Under the pieces are notes generated by a model. It ran no database searches, had not been told where the DNA came from, and worked only from the letters and a program-made list of their open reading frames with translations. A program made the position numbers and the translations under genes. Shown here piece after piece: positions 25,285-37,291 of a stretch of DNA of 64,000 nucleotides (its first letter is position 1; the number at the start of each line of letters is the position of its first letter). Source of the stretch: Trichuris trichiura (Eukaryota; Nematoda; Enoplea; Trichinellida; Trichuridae); assembly GCA_037903355.1 (NCBI GenBank), contig JBAJFE010000015.1:124001-188000 (forward strand), given 5' to 3'.

Positions 25285-26131
25285 ATGCAAAAAAAGCCTT
25301 ACGTAATACCAAGCGTTTTCAAAGGTGGCAAATCTAAGTCATTGACGGTAGACAAAGGAGTAAGTGAAGCTGGCAATGAAATAAAATCGAAGAAGCATGT
25401 GTACATGGTGCCTGCAGGTAACAAGTATAGAAATCTATCCGCTCAGGCAAAATGGAGGCAGAATGTAAAAGGCGCAAGCGGTTACATGGCCTTCAGTACG
25501 AGAAAAGTTGAAGGTGATGGAACGCAAATGGAAAACAAGGGAGACAAAGTTTCGCCAAGCACTCTACCACCAGGTGACGGAATGAAGGCAAATCGAAGCA
25601 GTTTTCGCAGAAAGCTTACATGCGATCTTTTCTGGCAAAAAACTGAGACCCCGCAGGCAGCTACAGGGAAAGGTGGACGACGCAATAGATTCAGCGCCAG
25701 CTCTGCTGCGTCGCAGAACCCGGACGATCAACAAACCGGATTTAGCGCGTGGATGACCGACCTATTAAGCTTCGGCAGACCCGGAAGCAATGAAAATACG
25801 CAAGGACGAAAAATCACAGCATTTTCCACCGTGAAACAACATTTGATTCACTCGTTTGTAGGAAACGGAAACGAACCAGAAATGACCAGCAGGTTCGTGG
25901 CCATAATTGTGGTATGGATTACTTGCGCCATAATCTGCTTGTACCTTATTGATCTCCACGAATGCATCGGCGATTGGTATCATGCAGGGGAAAAGTACCC
26001 GTGGGAAACAACATCAGCTTGTTTCTATCCCGTCACCTTGCTTGAAAACCCGAATTACAAAGGTAAGCAAAACTAGCTGTCCGCACGTCTCTCTACCGAA
26101 AGATACAAGCGGAAGCAATAGAAGCGACTAA
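25285..26131 (+). CDS. Unrecognised single-pass membrane protein with YxxP motifs (A)
   Basis: I do not recognise a named family. The open frame from 25285 runs 263 codons to 26076. A GTAAGC donor at 26063 and an acceptor ending at 26102 would instead splice out 40 nt and end the protein with DTSGSNRSD at 26131. The first 200 residues are polar and basic with YVIP and YMVP. One hydrophobic segment (VAIIVVWITCAIICLYLI) follows, then a short tail with two cysteines. There is no signal peptide. The protein at 27855 has the same architecture: YxxP repeats, an R-hydrophobic-A membrane start, and a C-Y/F-x-x-[IV]-[ST]-L ending. AATAAA lies at about 26174. YxxP is the kind of site bound by Crk-type SH2 domains when phosphorylated; a role in signalling is only inference. 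Confidence 0.7.
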
Positions 26132-26179
26132 CGTATTTGTCGCTAAATCAACAACGCCCTCTACTTTGGAGAAAATAAA

Positions 26180-27854
26180 CAACGTACAGCAGTAAACTTG
26201 TTGAACTGAAATTCAAAATTTGAAACGCAAAAATTCCTTGAACTTTCTAGCTCACTATTCGCACGCATGCCAATAAGGGGGCCGGCCCATCGATCATCTT
26301 TCTCAACAGGAAATGAGAAATGTAGCCGACAAAGCCAACCAGCAGCAGTTGTCGAAATGCATTCCTAAAACTAGCACCCATTTGGAAAAAACTTAAAGCG
26401 CCTGCTATCTACGTTCGTCAAAGACGCTACGCTTTTTCCCATATAGGTAAGCAAAGAATACGTAACAGGTGCTAAAAATGTTATTGAAAAGTGAACTGCT
26501 ACTTAAAGGGCCTAAACAGGTGCGTAGTTTTTTTTAAATTAAATTTCGAACGACGTAGCAAACCTTGGGACACCTCTGAGCCCTTACGGACAAAACTATT
26601 TGAAAAATATGCAGGTTAGCTGGGCAAACCTTCGAAACAATGCTTGATCCTCATTATTTAAAATCTCGGCCAGTTGCCATTTCAAAATCACCTTGGTCGT
26701 CCTTTCAGCAAGGACTAAACATTCAAACTCGCAAAAAATAGTATTAAGGAACAGATACTTTGTTATTCGACGAGCGGGTTGGGCAGAGGCGCCAAAAGAA
26801 CAACCGACTCAGATACGGCAGCGTAATCGTGACCTACAAAAAACAACAGCTGCGAAAGGGCTTGCGCACATTACGTATACGTAATAAAATGCAACCGGTC
26901 TAGAGACAATTACTTAACCGATACAAAAAGACTTTTGAATGTAATTGATGCTCAGGAACGAAAATGTAGAATAACAATGCCATAGTAAAAAAAACAAAAC
27001 TGGGAAACTACAAAGCAGAACGTTCAAGCTACATTCGCAGTGTTGCAAGCAAACTTTGCGTCTTTTCCATTAGACACCCATGAATAATGTACGTGACACT
27101 GAAGCAAGTAACTGTAGGCAGTTTAAACCTAATTTTAAAATCAAAAGCTATTGCCCAAAGTAACTGTACACTTCTAAAACCAGCAGTGAGCTGTTTTTAG
27201 GCTGCCTGCGAGTATTCGATTTAACGTAACCTGAATTTACTTCCACCTACAGTAACTACTTGGCGTCTAATGGAAAAGAGCCCAAACTTTTTATCATCAA
27301 GCCATCAGTGATGATTTCTGTTGACAATTTTCATCTTTTAATTATTGTCAAATCTCTATATAAAGTGTTTTTTTAAAAAAGATACTGCATAAACATTCCT
27401 CTCATCAACTGCAGCTCATAGGCGTGTAGCTATTACGTACTACTTCTCAGCAGGAAAACGCTATAGGCAATTACACCTCCCCTAACGAAGGTTGATTTCG
27501 TAGGTTGTTTACGAGGATCAACGCGCCACTTTATGATGAAGTGCTTCAACGAATTCCTCAATTTAAAACTTGAGGCGACGGAAGTGCTATGACTAAACCA
27601 TCTTTAACAGAAACTGAAGAATGGGGCCCAGTTTAAAGTAGCGTACCGTCTGTACATTATGCCAAGTGTTAGTCGGTGGTATTTCAACTTACTGCCAACG
27701 AGAATGCCGTTGCATTTGCTTTAAAGCAGCGTGCTAATTTAGGCGATACGCAACGCTGTAGAAACGCGCAAGAACTTCTGCATACGACTACGATCTGGCT
27801 TGCCGTAAACGCTTCTAACGCGCGAAAATCGCCTGATCAATTAGCGCAGGAAAA
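26180..27854. other. Intergenic; inverted repeat at 27.06-27.28 kb
   Basis: No gene recognised. TCTTTTCCATTAGAC near 27061-27075 and GTCTAATGGAAAAGA near 27266-27280 are reverse complements about 200 bp apart, with a weaker TAACTGTAGG/CCTACAGTAA pairing just inside. This resembles a small non-autonomous transposon remnant. Confidence 0.45.
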
Positions 27855-28328
27855 ATGAGCAAAACATTTGCACCGCCCTTGGCGGCAGGGATGCAAAAGG
27901 CGCCGAGCGTATACGCCGTTCCGTCCAAACAACCGGCCAACAAAGATTACGCCATTCCGTTCCCACAATTAAACAAGGATTATGCCGTTCCGCAGACGTC
28001 ACCAGAAATGAGCGAGGCCCTAACTATGGGCGGCAAGACGACAACATTCGCGGAAACTGACTTCACAATTGAGCCTATCAAGTTGGTGGAGGGAAAACGA
28101 GCGAAAACGGCCAAAATTCTTATTCGCATGCTCACCAGGGACGATGGTAGCATAAAGTACTACAACAGAATGATTGCCGTTGTTCTCTGCTTCGTCATGC
28201 TAACATTCGTCACCATTGCCTTTTCGTTTATAGATAACGAATACATGGCCAGCTACGCTTCGTTCAAAGAAAAAAGCGAGGAAGAATACTGCTACAGCAC
28301 TATTTCTCTATATTTGAATCGCGCATAG
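27855..28328 (+). CDS. Unrecognised single-pass membrane protein with YxxP motifs (B)
   Basis: An intact frame of 157 residues with no named family recognised. The N-terminal half is polar with YAVP, YAIP and YAVP in a repeated KDYA[IV]P pattern. One membrane segment follows (IAVVLCFVMLTFVTIAFSFI), then about 30 residues with an acidic and cysteine-containing end (EEEYCYSTISLYLN). No signal peptide is visible, so an N-in orientation with the YxxP part in the cytosol is likely. It appears to be a shorter paralogue of the protein encoded at 25285 on the same strand. The start at 27855 is the first methionine of the frame; an upstream exon is possible. Confidence 0.7.
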   Translation: MSKTFAPPLAAGMQKAPSVYAVPSKQPANKDYAIPFPQLNKDYAVPQTSPEMSEALTMGGKTTTFAETDFTIEPIKLVEGKRAKTAKILIRMLTRDDGSIKYYNRMIAVVLCFVMLTFVTIAFSFIDNEYMASYASFKEKSEEEYCYSTISLYLNRA

Positions 28329-28790
28329 CGTCAGTAAAACATGTAACCTCATTATCATTCATACTGTTGTTTATTTTCAAAAATGAGATTCAAAGCCAAA
28401 TCGCCCAAAAGAGCAGCAGGGGCGCGCTGAGCCTTGCAGACTTGGCCATATGCGAACTAGAGTAAACAATGCCAACAGTTCGAGACGTGAGAGAACGTAC
28501 CTTAAGCGACCTGACGAACACGGTTGAAAAGAGGGTTTTTGTCCTGCGCTGATATTAGAAATGTAAATTTCTCTTAGCTTAAGAGTTCGCCGTCCAAGTC
28601 ACCCTTCAAAGCCATTCATAGCGGCTGACGCATTGCTTAAGGACAAAAGAGGTTTTTATTTCTACGCAGAAGAAAAGTTCACTTTCAGAGCTGACGTCAG
28701 AGAAGCCACCAAGCGTTAAGTTGCTTAAACGTAAAGCTTTGAAAACGCACTACGCATCGTGCAGCTTTTAAAGACATCCGGCCAAGTGGT
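28329..28790. other. Intergenic, nothing recognised
   Basis: Convergent spacer between the YxxP protein B and the four-pass membrane protein. No repeat or RNA gene is seen. Confidence 0.45.
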
Positions 28791-28794
28791 CAAG

Positions 28795-29436
28795 TCATAC
28801 CAGACTGTTAATCGTCAACGCTTCCAGCTTGTTACTGGCCGGACGAGAGTATAACTTGCACATTATGTACAATATACGGTAGGACTGATAGCACTTGCAT
28901 AAAATTAAAAGAAGCCAAATTTCCAAGCCAACGAATAGGAAGCTGACGACCAGAAAAATGGAAGCGCCAATGCGTATGAACTGTTTCATTTGAAGGGTGT
29001 CAACAGGGAGGTAGAAGGGTGTCAAAACGTCGGCAAACCGTTGCGGCTGTACAAAGGCCAGAGCAAAGAGGGCAAAGGTGAATACAATGCACAAAGTTAG
29101 CGTGGTTACCTTAACCACGAACTGAGGCAGTAGAAGATAGTAGCGACGCTTTCGGACCGCCAGCAGTGTGGTCAACAAGGATACATAAGCTACAAGACCT
29201 ATTGGTACCGTGAAGGTGAGCCAGCTGGTTGTCAAGGCGCTGCTGGTAACGTTGAAAAAGAAATAAATACCACGCAAAACCAAAGCGGTCCAAAACAACG
29301 CGTCAACCAAACTAACGCTGATCAAGGCTGTACGAACTCTCAGGTAGCCATAGCAATACCTTTGACAATTGATCAGAAAATTGAAATGCCTTTCTATGTT
29401 GCTGCTGTTCAACTGCAATCCCCGTTTTAAGACCAT
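28795..29436 (-). CDS. Uncharacterised four-pass membrane protein
   Basis: A single open frame of 213 residues. Four hydrophobic segments lie near residues 38-60, 74-95, 106-131 and 158-182, with short basic connections (VRKRRYY between segments 2 and 3). An NVT glycosylation site follows segment 1, in a short loop. The cysteine-rich start (NCQRYCYGYLRVRTALI) before the first segment recalls nematode tetraspan proteins distantly like LAPTM, but I cannot assign a family. The start at 29436 is the first methionine; an additional 5' exon cannot be excluded. Confidence 0.65.
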   Translation of the reverse strand: MVLKRGLQLNSSNIERHFNFLINCQRYCYGYLRVRTALISVSLVDALFWTALVLRGIYFFFNVTSSALTTSWLTFTVPIGLVAYVSLLTTLLAVRKRRYYLLLPQFVVKVTTLTLCIVFTFALFALAFVQPQRFADVLTPFYLPVDTLQMKQFIRIGASIFLVVSFLFVGLEIWLLLILCKCYQSYRILYIMCKLYSRPASNKLEALTINSLV

Positions 29437-30820
29437 TTTGAAAACTGAGCTGTGAAAATGCCTTTCCTATTGAACCAACAAGGCAACGCGACATGAAACC
29501 GCTGAAGGTGCAATCATTTCGGCTGTCGTCAATTTAAATGGTCCCATGCTGCCGATGGTCACTATTTACTTTATTGCTGATGGGCTCTTCTTCTCCCAAT
29601 GGATTGACTGTCGACAAGTTTTCGATCGTAGCCAAACAGATTAGCAATTAAGTCGTCAACTTATGATAATGAGTTAGGCTAGAGCGATCTAAAACTAATG
29701 GATAACGGAAATCGATCTCCGCCAATCTTATCGGCCCATGGCAATTGCGTGAAGAATGCTCGCAAGGCTGAACGACCTCTTACCGAATGAAAAAGAAAGG
29801 AAAAGGCTCATCCGTTCAAATGATTTACGCAAATGTTTTCCCGAACCAATGCACCATTACAAACGGAACAACCGCGTAAGCGATAAAGCCGAAATAATTG
29901 AACGCCATTTAAAAATAAAATCACTACAACTAATGCTTCATACTTAATCTATCAACGCACCGTTTGCTAGTAAGGATTAGCATGACATCGGTGGGCTTTG
30001 CAACAATGATAATCAATTGGAAAATAGTTAAGCAACGGATGCCAACGAGGAATTACTGGAATTACCTACAGCACGGTGACGTAACGTTTTCGCCCGAAAA
30101 AAGTTTCCAACACAAGACAAGAACAAGGTGTTCTTCGCCATTGAATTGACTCATTAGTTATGCTTACTTTTCAATCTGACAAACGACTTACGAAGACATA
30201 CCGCTGCAGCCCACTTGTAGAAACGTTGCTTTTGATCCTTCCCCCTAAATTTGCCGTATATTTTGACGACAAACGACAAGAAATCGAAAAGTGAAAGACT
30301 TTGTAAGGGCGTTTTGAAATGTCGTATGTTCGTTTACAATTTCAAATCATCGGAGCTTTCTGGACCTGCCGCGCTGTAACAGGGCCCACATTTGTGTTTG
30401 TTGAAAACAGAGCGCGCTTGGCACCGAAAGCGCCGGGGATTTGAAATTGCGCGTAGTTACAAAATAAACATACGAACAAACGAGAGGAAAACCAAAATGA
30501 ACATTGCGAAGACGCCGTAATAAAACATTGATAGGTACTTACTCAAGCTTGAGAGAGACTTGGACGAATAGTGGCTGGTAGTCGAAACGCATAATAGGCG
30601 ACGTAGGAAAAGCGCGGAACGCCAAAACTAGTGCGTAAAATTGAAAAAGATATTTAATGAGCACTCGTATCTCGCACTAAAATGCAGAAACTACAGTAAG
30701 GCAAACGCACCTGCAAATCACATAATGCATCTTGGCAAACGATTAATCAACAACTGTCTCTCTTGTCGGGACATCGTTGTTGTTTTTAACGCTGAGTGCT
30801 GGGTGGAAGCTTAAGAAGAA
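29437..30820. other. Intergenic, nothing recognised
   Basis: Divergent region between the four-pass protein (-) and NAA10 (+), likely holding both promoters. Short open frames near 29756 and 29964 lack family motifs. Confidence 0.45.
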
Positions 30821-30823
30821 AGC

Positions 30824-31629
<806 letters not shown>

Positions 31630-31763
31630 ATGCAAAAATTACGCAGTTAACTCGATCGCTCGACGATTGGTGAAAATTTGTGCGCCTTTGTCCACAACTC
31701 CATTTCATTCATCAAGCATTCAAACAGCTCAACTTCAATCTACGCTTAATCAATAAGCAACGA

Positions 31764-32040
31764 ATGATCAATAGGCGAATGTGTAACGATTTTTCCAACT
31801 TGTTCCACAATATTTTTACGGCTTCGAATAGTTGGCAAAATGGTAAGCAGCTTTTTTCTTCGGCCAGTTGCTTCATTCGTTACTTACGACGGCTTCGCAA
31901 TAACTAAATTTCTCTATCTACCAGTAATGAGAGTAGCAAAAGTTCAATCAACATCTTGTAGAAGCGTTTGGCCAAAAGATGAAACACTCGATGGTTGCAA
32001 TTTCAAATTTAATTTTTTGAATTTACGAAGAGCAAACTGA
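31764..32040 (+). CDS. Possible small spliced gene, unrecognised
   Basis: An open frame just after NAA10 has a donor at 31841 (AATG/GTAAGC) and an acceptor ending at 31923 (TACCAG). Splicing would continue the frame (VMRVAKVQSTSC...) to a stop at 32040. No family is recognised, and the sequence could instead be NAA10 3' untranslated region. Low confidence. Confidence 0.18.
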
Positions 32041-32089
32041 CTAACGCCTAACGTCAATGCCAAAGTAAACGCGGTAGGGAAAGATGTAC

Positions 32090-32120
32090 GTGTGTGCGTC
32101 TGCGTGTGTGTGTGTGTTAG
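32090..32120. repeat. GT microsatellite
   Basis: Short TG-rich tract (GTGTGCGTCTGCG followed by several GT units) in the spacer between NAA10 and hexokinase. Confidence 0.7.
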
Positions 32121-32577
32121 AATCAATGCAAAAACGTAAGTCAAAGGTAGGACGATGAAACGGTAACGGTGTGTACTGAAAGTTGCACTCAAAAAAAACA
32201 CGGAATGACTAAGCTACGTCGACGCGTTCCGCAAAGGGTAACAATTTTCAAACTTTTCTCCTTTTCTCTTCCTGATAATGACGATGCGTTGAAAGAAACG
32301 AAAGCTTCAAAATCGCTGCAATAGGAAAGCTAAACAATAATGTGTACGCGTGTGTAGGAAGATGAGCGATAGGCGAGACAGAGAGACAGAGAGAAAATAT
32401 TTCGCTCAGTTGGCGCGCGACCTCAGCTTTCGCACATAAATACACAATGCTCACTAGCAGTTACCTTTTCAACAATTTCCTACTGCTGATGTAAAATAAA
32501 AGAAATTTCTTTTTTTGGGTAAGGAGAAGCCTAACAATAAAAATCGGTCAATAAAGGAGGGAGGAGAAGGAGGAGGA

Positions 32578-35500
32578 TCACAAATGCATTTTCTCTGCCA
32601 CTGCGGCAATAATGGCTGCGCCAAATGCGCTGCCATGTTCGTCCGGTGCCACATGCCACTGGAACATATCGATTATGCATATCACTAAAGAAGAAGAAGA
32701 AAAAGAGAATGAAATTTTTACCTCAGTGATTTCTGGCGGCACTATTTCTTCCAGTCGAGTTTTGAGCAATTTCAAGTACGTCGGATGGTATTGAATTAGT
32801 GCTCCTCCAAGGCCTACGACCAATCGATCGTGTTGCGCTATTTTCATAAGCGCCGCAGTGGCTACAATGAGCATATCTAATAAATAATAAATAGGTGAAA
32901 GTTGTCACCTGCAGCTACAATGCTCGCAGAACGCTCCGTAACGGTATGGCATACTTGACGTATAATTACGTAGTCCATAGCGCCATGAATGCCGATCCGC
33001 ATTTCGTCCATGATTCGTCGAATATTCGCAAATGGCGCCTCTTCATCGTCGCTACAAAATACATAACATAATCTAAGTGTGGTTTTCTAATAATAATGGA
33101 ATAACCTCAATATTTCGGATACAAATTTGGTAGGAAATGCATCCGGTGTTGTCAACTGTTCGGGACGAGTACCACCGAACATCAGACCGTCGACGCAAAA
33201 CTGGTCGATCAAAATACGTACCAGTTCGCCCAAGAAGAAAGCGCCGGTAAACTTATCTATGCTTGAAAGAAAAAAAAAGAACAATCGATCGGGTGGAAAA
33301 TTTTCAAAATTTACAGTTGTCGCCCTTTGTGCACCGACTGTTGATCGATCTCTCTGTCGTATGTTGTCTTAATGAAGTCCAGTTCTCCATTTCGTCCGAA
33401 CTCCTCCCATTCCGTATCGATGATCATCTGAACATCATTTGCATTAACAATATGACCAAGTAGGATTTTACAAAAGTGGACTTTGGGAAAATTGTATCCC
33501 GCAGCTGCATGGTCGATCTTCTTAATCCTGGAAACTTCCTCCAAATAAGCCGAATTGCAACCATAGCCTACAAAGCGGCGCGGCATAGGCTTCCATGGAA
33601 TTAAGTACGAACATTAGCGACGAACCAATCACAATGCCCATTGTGCAATCAGAGCCGATGCTATGCGTTGCCGCTGCCAACTGAGCCACCGTGTCGTTCA
33701 TTATTGCATTGACTTTTACCCTGATCTAAATAAGAACCGATAAAAAAAAGCTAAGGATAAATTATTGAGGGTAGCAAAAATGAAAACAAATTTGTCAATA
33801 AAGCGTCTATCGTTTTTAATTAAAAAATATGCAAATTATAAAACCCGTTTTTAAGTGAGACTGCGTAAAAGGCGGCGTTTCAACAATGTGCCTACAAATT
33901 CTTACGATACTGTTTATGGAAATAAGATTGTTCATTGTACGTTCATTTGTGTTTTCAACTTTTTTGAATATTCAAATTGGCACAATACTTTTAAAGCAGC
34001 TTTTTGTAAAGCCAATTCTTTCTTCTTTTTTTTCAAATGTTACCTTCTCGCTTTCCGCAGACAAAGTAAATTAGAAGAAACGTTATTACGTTACTTTTAC
34101 AGCGGTTTTAACATGAAATTGTAACGACCCATTATCGAGCAGCCCAAAATGGAATTGATACTGAAATGAGCGTACGTAACGAGCTGCTAACCGGCTCGAC
34201 TTGTCCTTCTTACTATTAAATACCCAATGATGACACTTTTGTTTCGCCAACCACGTTGCCTAAAGCTATTGGCCAAACGGCGTACTTTAAGGCGCACCCA
34301 GAATATGGTAATTTTCGAACCGACGTACCGCTCTTAACTATGGCAAAATTGCCGCTAACCTCTTGATCGAATGTTGGCTTTTTGTCGCGCTCTTACCGAC
34401 TTGGAACTACTTAAAAATTGAACAATGTGTCCGCGACGGCCATTTGAAAATTCGACGTCAACGACTGCGTTAACAATAAAACAACTCTTAATTGGTTAAA
34501 AATCCCATTTCTTCGGTTCTTTTCGAACAGCGAAAAGAACACCCGCGCGCCGCCGAGGTGGTAACCAACAAAGCTTCCGGCGGCGAAAGGGCGCGCGCGA
34601 AGAGAAAAAGGTCAAAAGTTCGCTGGAACAACTACCAATCGCGACGGGGGCGCCACCTATACTATGCAAACAATTTTGAATACGTAAAGGAGAAGCCATT
34701 ATCTCGTTGGAACAATTGTACTCTCAATCAACGCTTCATCGTTGGGCATTCTGTTCAGGAAAAGATAACGGGGCAAAGGAATTCTTTTCTATCAGCGGAT
34801 AACGTCGCTTTAAGAAAAAAACCGAATAACTTTTCAAAAGGCGGTGCCAAAGAAAAATGAAGTTCAATTTTTAAAAAGCCCTTTCCGTAAAGACTACCGG
34901 CGAATTGGCGGGAGAAGAAGAATGGACATTTTTGAAAAGTTTAACTGCCAACGAGTGCGCTCTAACACGTCAGTATAATAGCAACACAAGATGCAGAATT
35001 TTGCATACTGTTTACTTAGTGCGCGCATGGACAAAATTAAGTATGTATATACTTCATGGACAGTCTGGACTGCCAATGCAGGCATAAATGGAGAATTATC
35101 AATTATTTAGAATAATGAGTCACGGTTGAGTTTTTTGGAGCGCAGTTACGCAAGGCCAATCGTTAAAATTTGTTATCTAGTTGGCAAAAAGGCTGCTTAG
35201 GCACCCGAGGGACCTACAGAAAGGTAAATAAATGCGATGATTCACGGCAGGCGCCATTGAGTAGGTCGAAAGGGAGACCCGCCAAATGCTGCTAGTACAG
35301 GTATGGTTCAAGCTGGCGTCAAAGTAATCGTAAAAGAATTTGGACGTACTTTTTTACGATCAAGAGCCTCCTGAAGCATTTGACCAACATCCTGATTCAA
35401 GCAGTCTTCCACGTTGAAACCTTTCGTCCACCAAAGCAGTTTGGCGCTTCGAATTCCCTTCATTTCGCAAGGATAACTGAAGACAAATCCCAACGAGAGT

Positions 35501-36097
35501 TCCGTCTCTAGCATGTTGTTCTCTTTGAGAAACTTTTCCAGACAACTGACCATAAAGTCAAACAGCTGAAACGAGCAAACATAAATTGCAAAGCTACGAC
35601 CACATCACCGACTCGGTGCAACTATTGATTGTAGCTGGAAACGAACGCTAGCTTTGTTCTCTCTCTAGTGAAAAGTGGAATAAAACCAACCTGAACTCCA
35701 GTGCCTATCATCACCTCCTTTGGAACCAAATAATTTGTTGTTACGTAGTCTGGAGCATGGCCGGCTCCGCGTAATTGAAGCAGCAGGACGCGCAAGTTTT
35801 TTCCGCTCAAGTCCATCGAAAGGTAGCATCCCTCCTCTGAAAAAAAAATTACTCACCCAAATCACTGCTCATCATCATCATCATCGTACAAAGCTAACAA
35901 GTTTACAACATTACTCTACCTGTACCGTCCGGCAAGGCGGGCACGAACGATGGCAGCATTGCGGTAGAGGCGGGAGGTGCACCCACCTCCAAACCAAGTC
36001 GAAAATCGCGCACCATCTCATCGCGAATACGTTCTAAAGTTTCTTTGGAAAGTAGGAACGGCGACAAAACTTCTCGAACTCTTCCTGGAAGATCCAT
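32578..36097 (-). CDS. Divergent hexokinase
   Basis: Single-domain hexokinase, which phosphorylates hexoses with ATP at the start of glycolysis. Exons on the - strand: 36097-35920, 35836-35691, 35565-35350, 33725-33626, 33567-33482, 33427-33315, 33261-33106, 33051-32909, 32861-32722, 32658-32578; total 1359 nt, 452 residues, normal for the family. Recognisable parts: FLLSKETLERIRDEM, MLPSFVPALPDGT, LGFVFSYPC, WTKGFN, MNDTV with the catalytic Asp, DTEWEEFG, YDREIDQQS, and FLGELVRIL. Several binding motifs depart from the family: MDLSGKNLRV for LDLGGTNFRV, IGYGCN for IGTG(S/C)N, LIDKFTG for LFEKM(I/V)SG, and VGLGGALIQYHP for VG(V)DG(S/T)LYK-HP. Activity may therefore be changed. One long intron (35349-33726) is filled with unrecognised sequence. 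The gene starts about 200 bp from RAB7, head to head. Confidence 0.92.
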
Positions 36098-36297
36098 TTC
36101 CAGCCAACTAGACCAACGTTACGCCAAGGGCACCAACAGTAGGAAACATAAACAAAGCGCAAGTACTCAAATTTTGTTATACGCAATAGGGTATACTGTA
36201 ACCTAGTGACGCAAGCAGCTGTGCCGATTCCGTCGCCTGCTTGCCGCCGTTTCAGATTGTGCGTAGGTTCTGTTCTGTTTCGCATTCCACCACCGAA
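36098..36297. promoter_or_regulatory. Shared head-to-head promoter region, hexokinase / RAB7
   Basis: Only 200 bp separate the start codons of hexokinase (-) and RAB7 (+), so promoters and 5' leaders of both genes must lie here or overlap the first exons. I see no clear TATA box. Confidence 0.5.

Positions 36298-37291
<994 letters not shown>

Noticed and set aside
32862..32908. A 32-nt hexokinase intron ending at 32877
   Set aside because: The alternative acceptor ending at 32862 gives a 47-nt intron and aligns the helix (SIVAAATAALMKI) better with other hexokinases.
34492..34860. 122-codon basic + frame inside the long hexokinase intron, possible nested gene
   Set aside because: No family similarity, low-complexity basic composition and no splice or start support.
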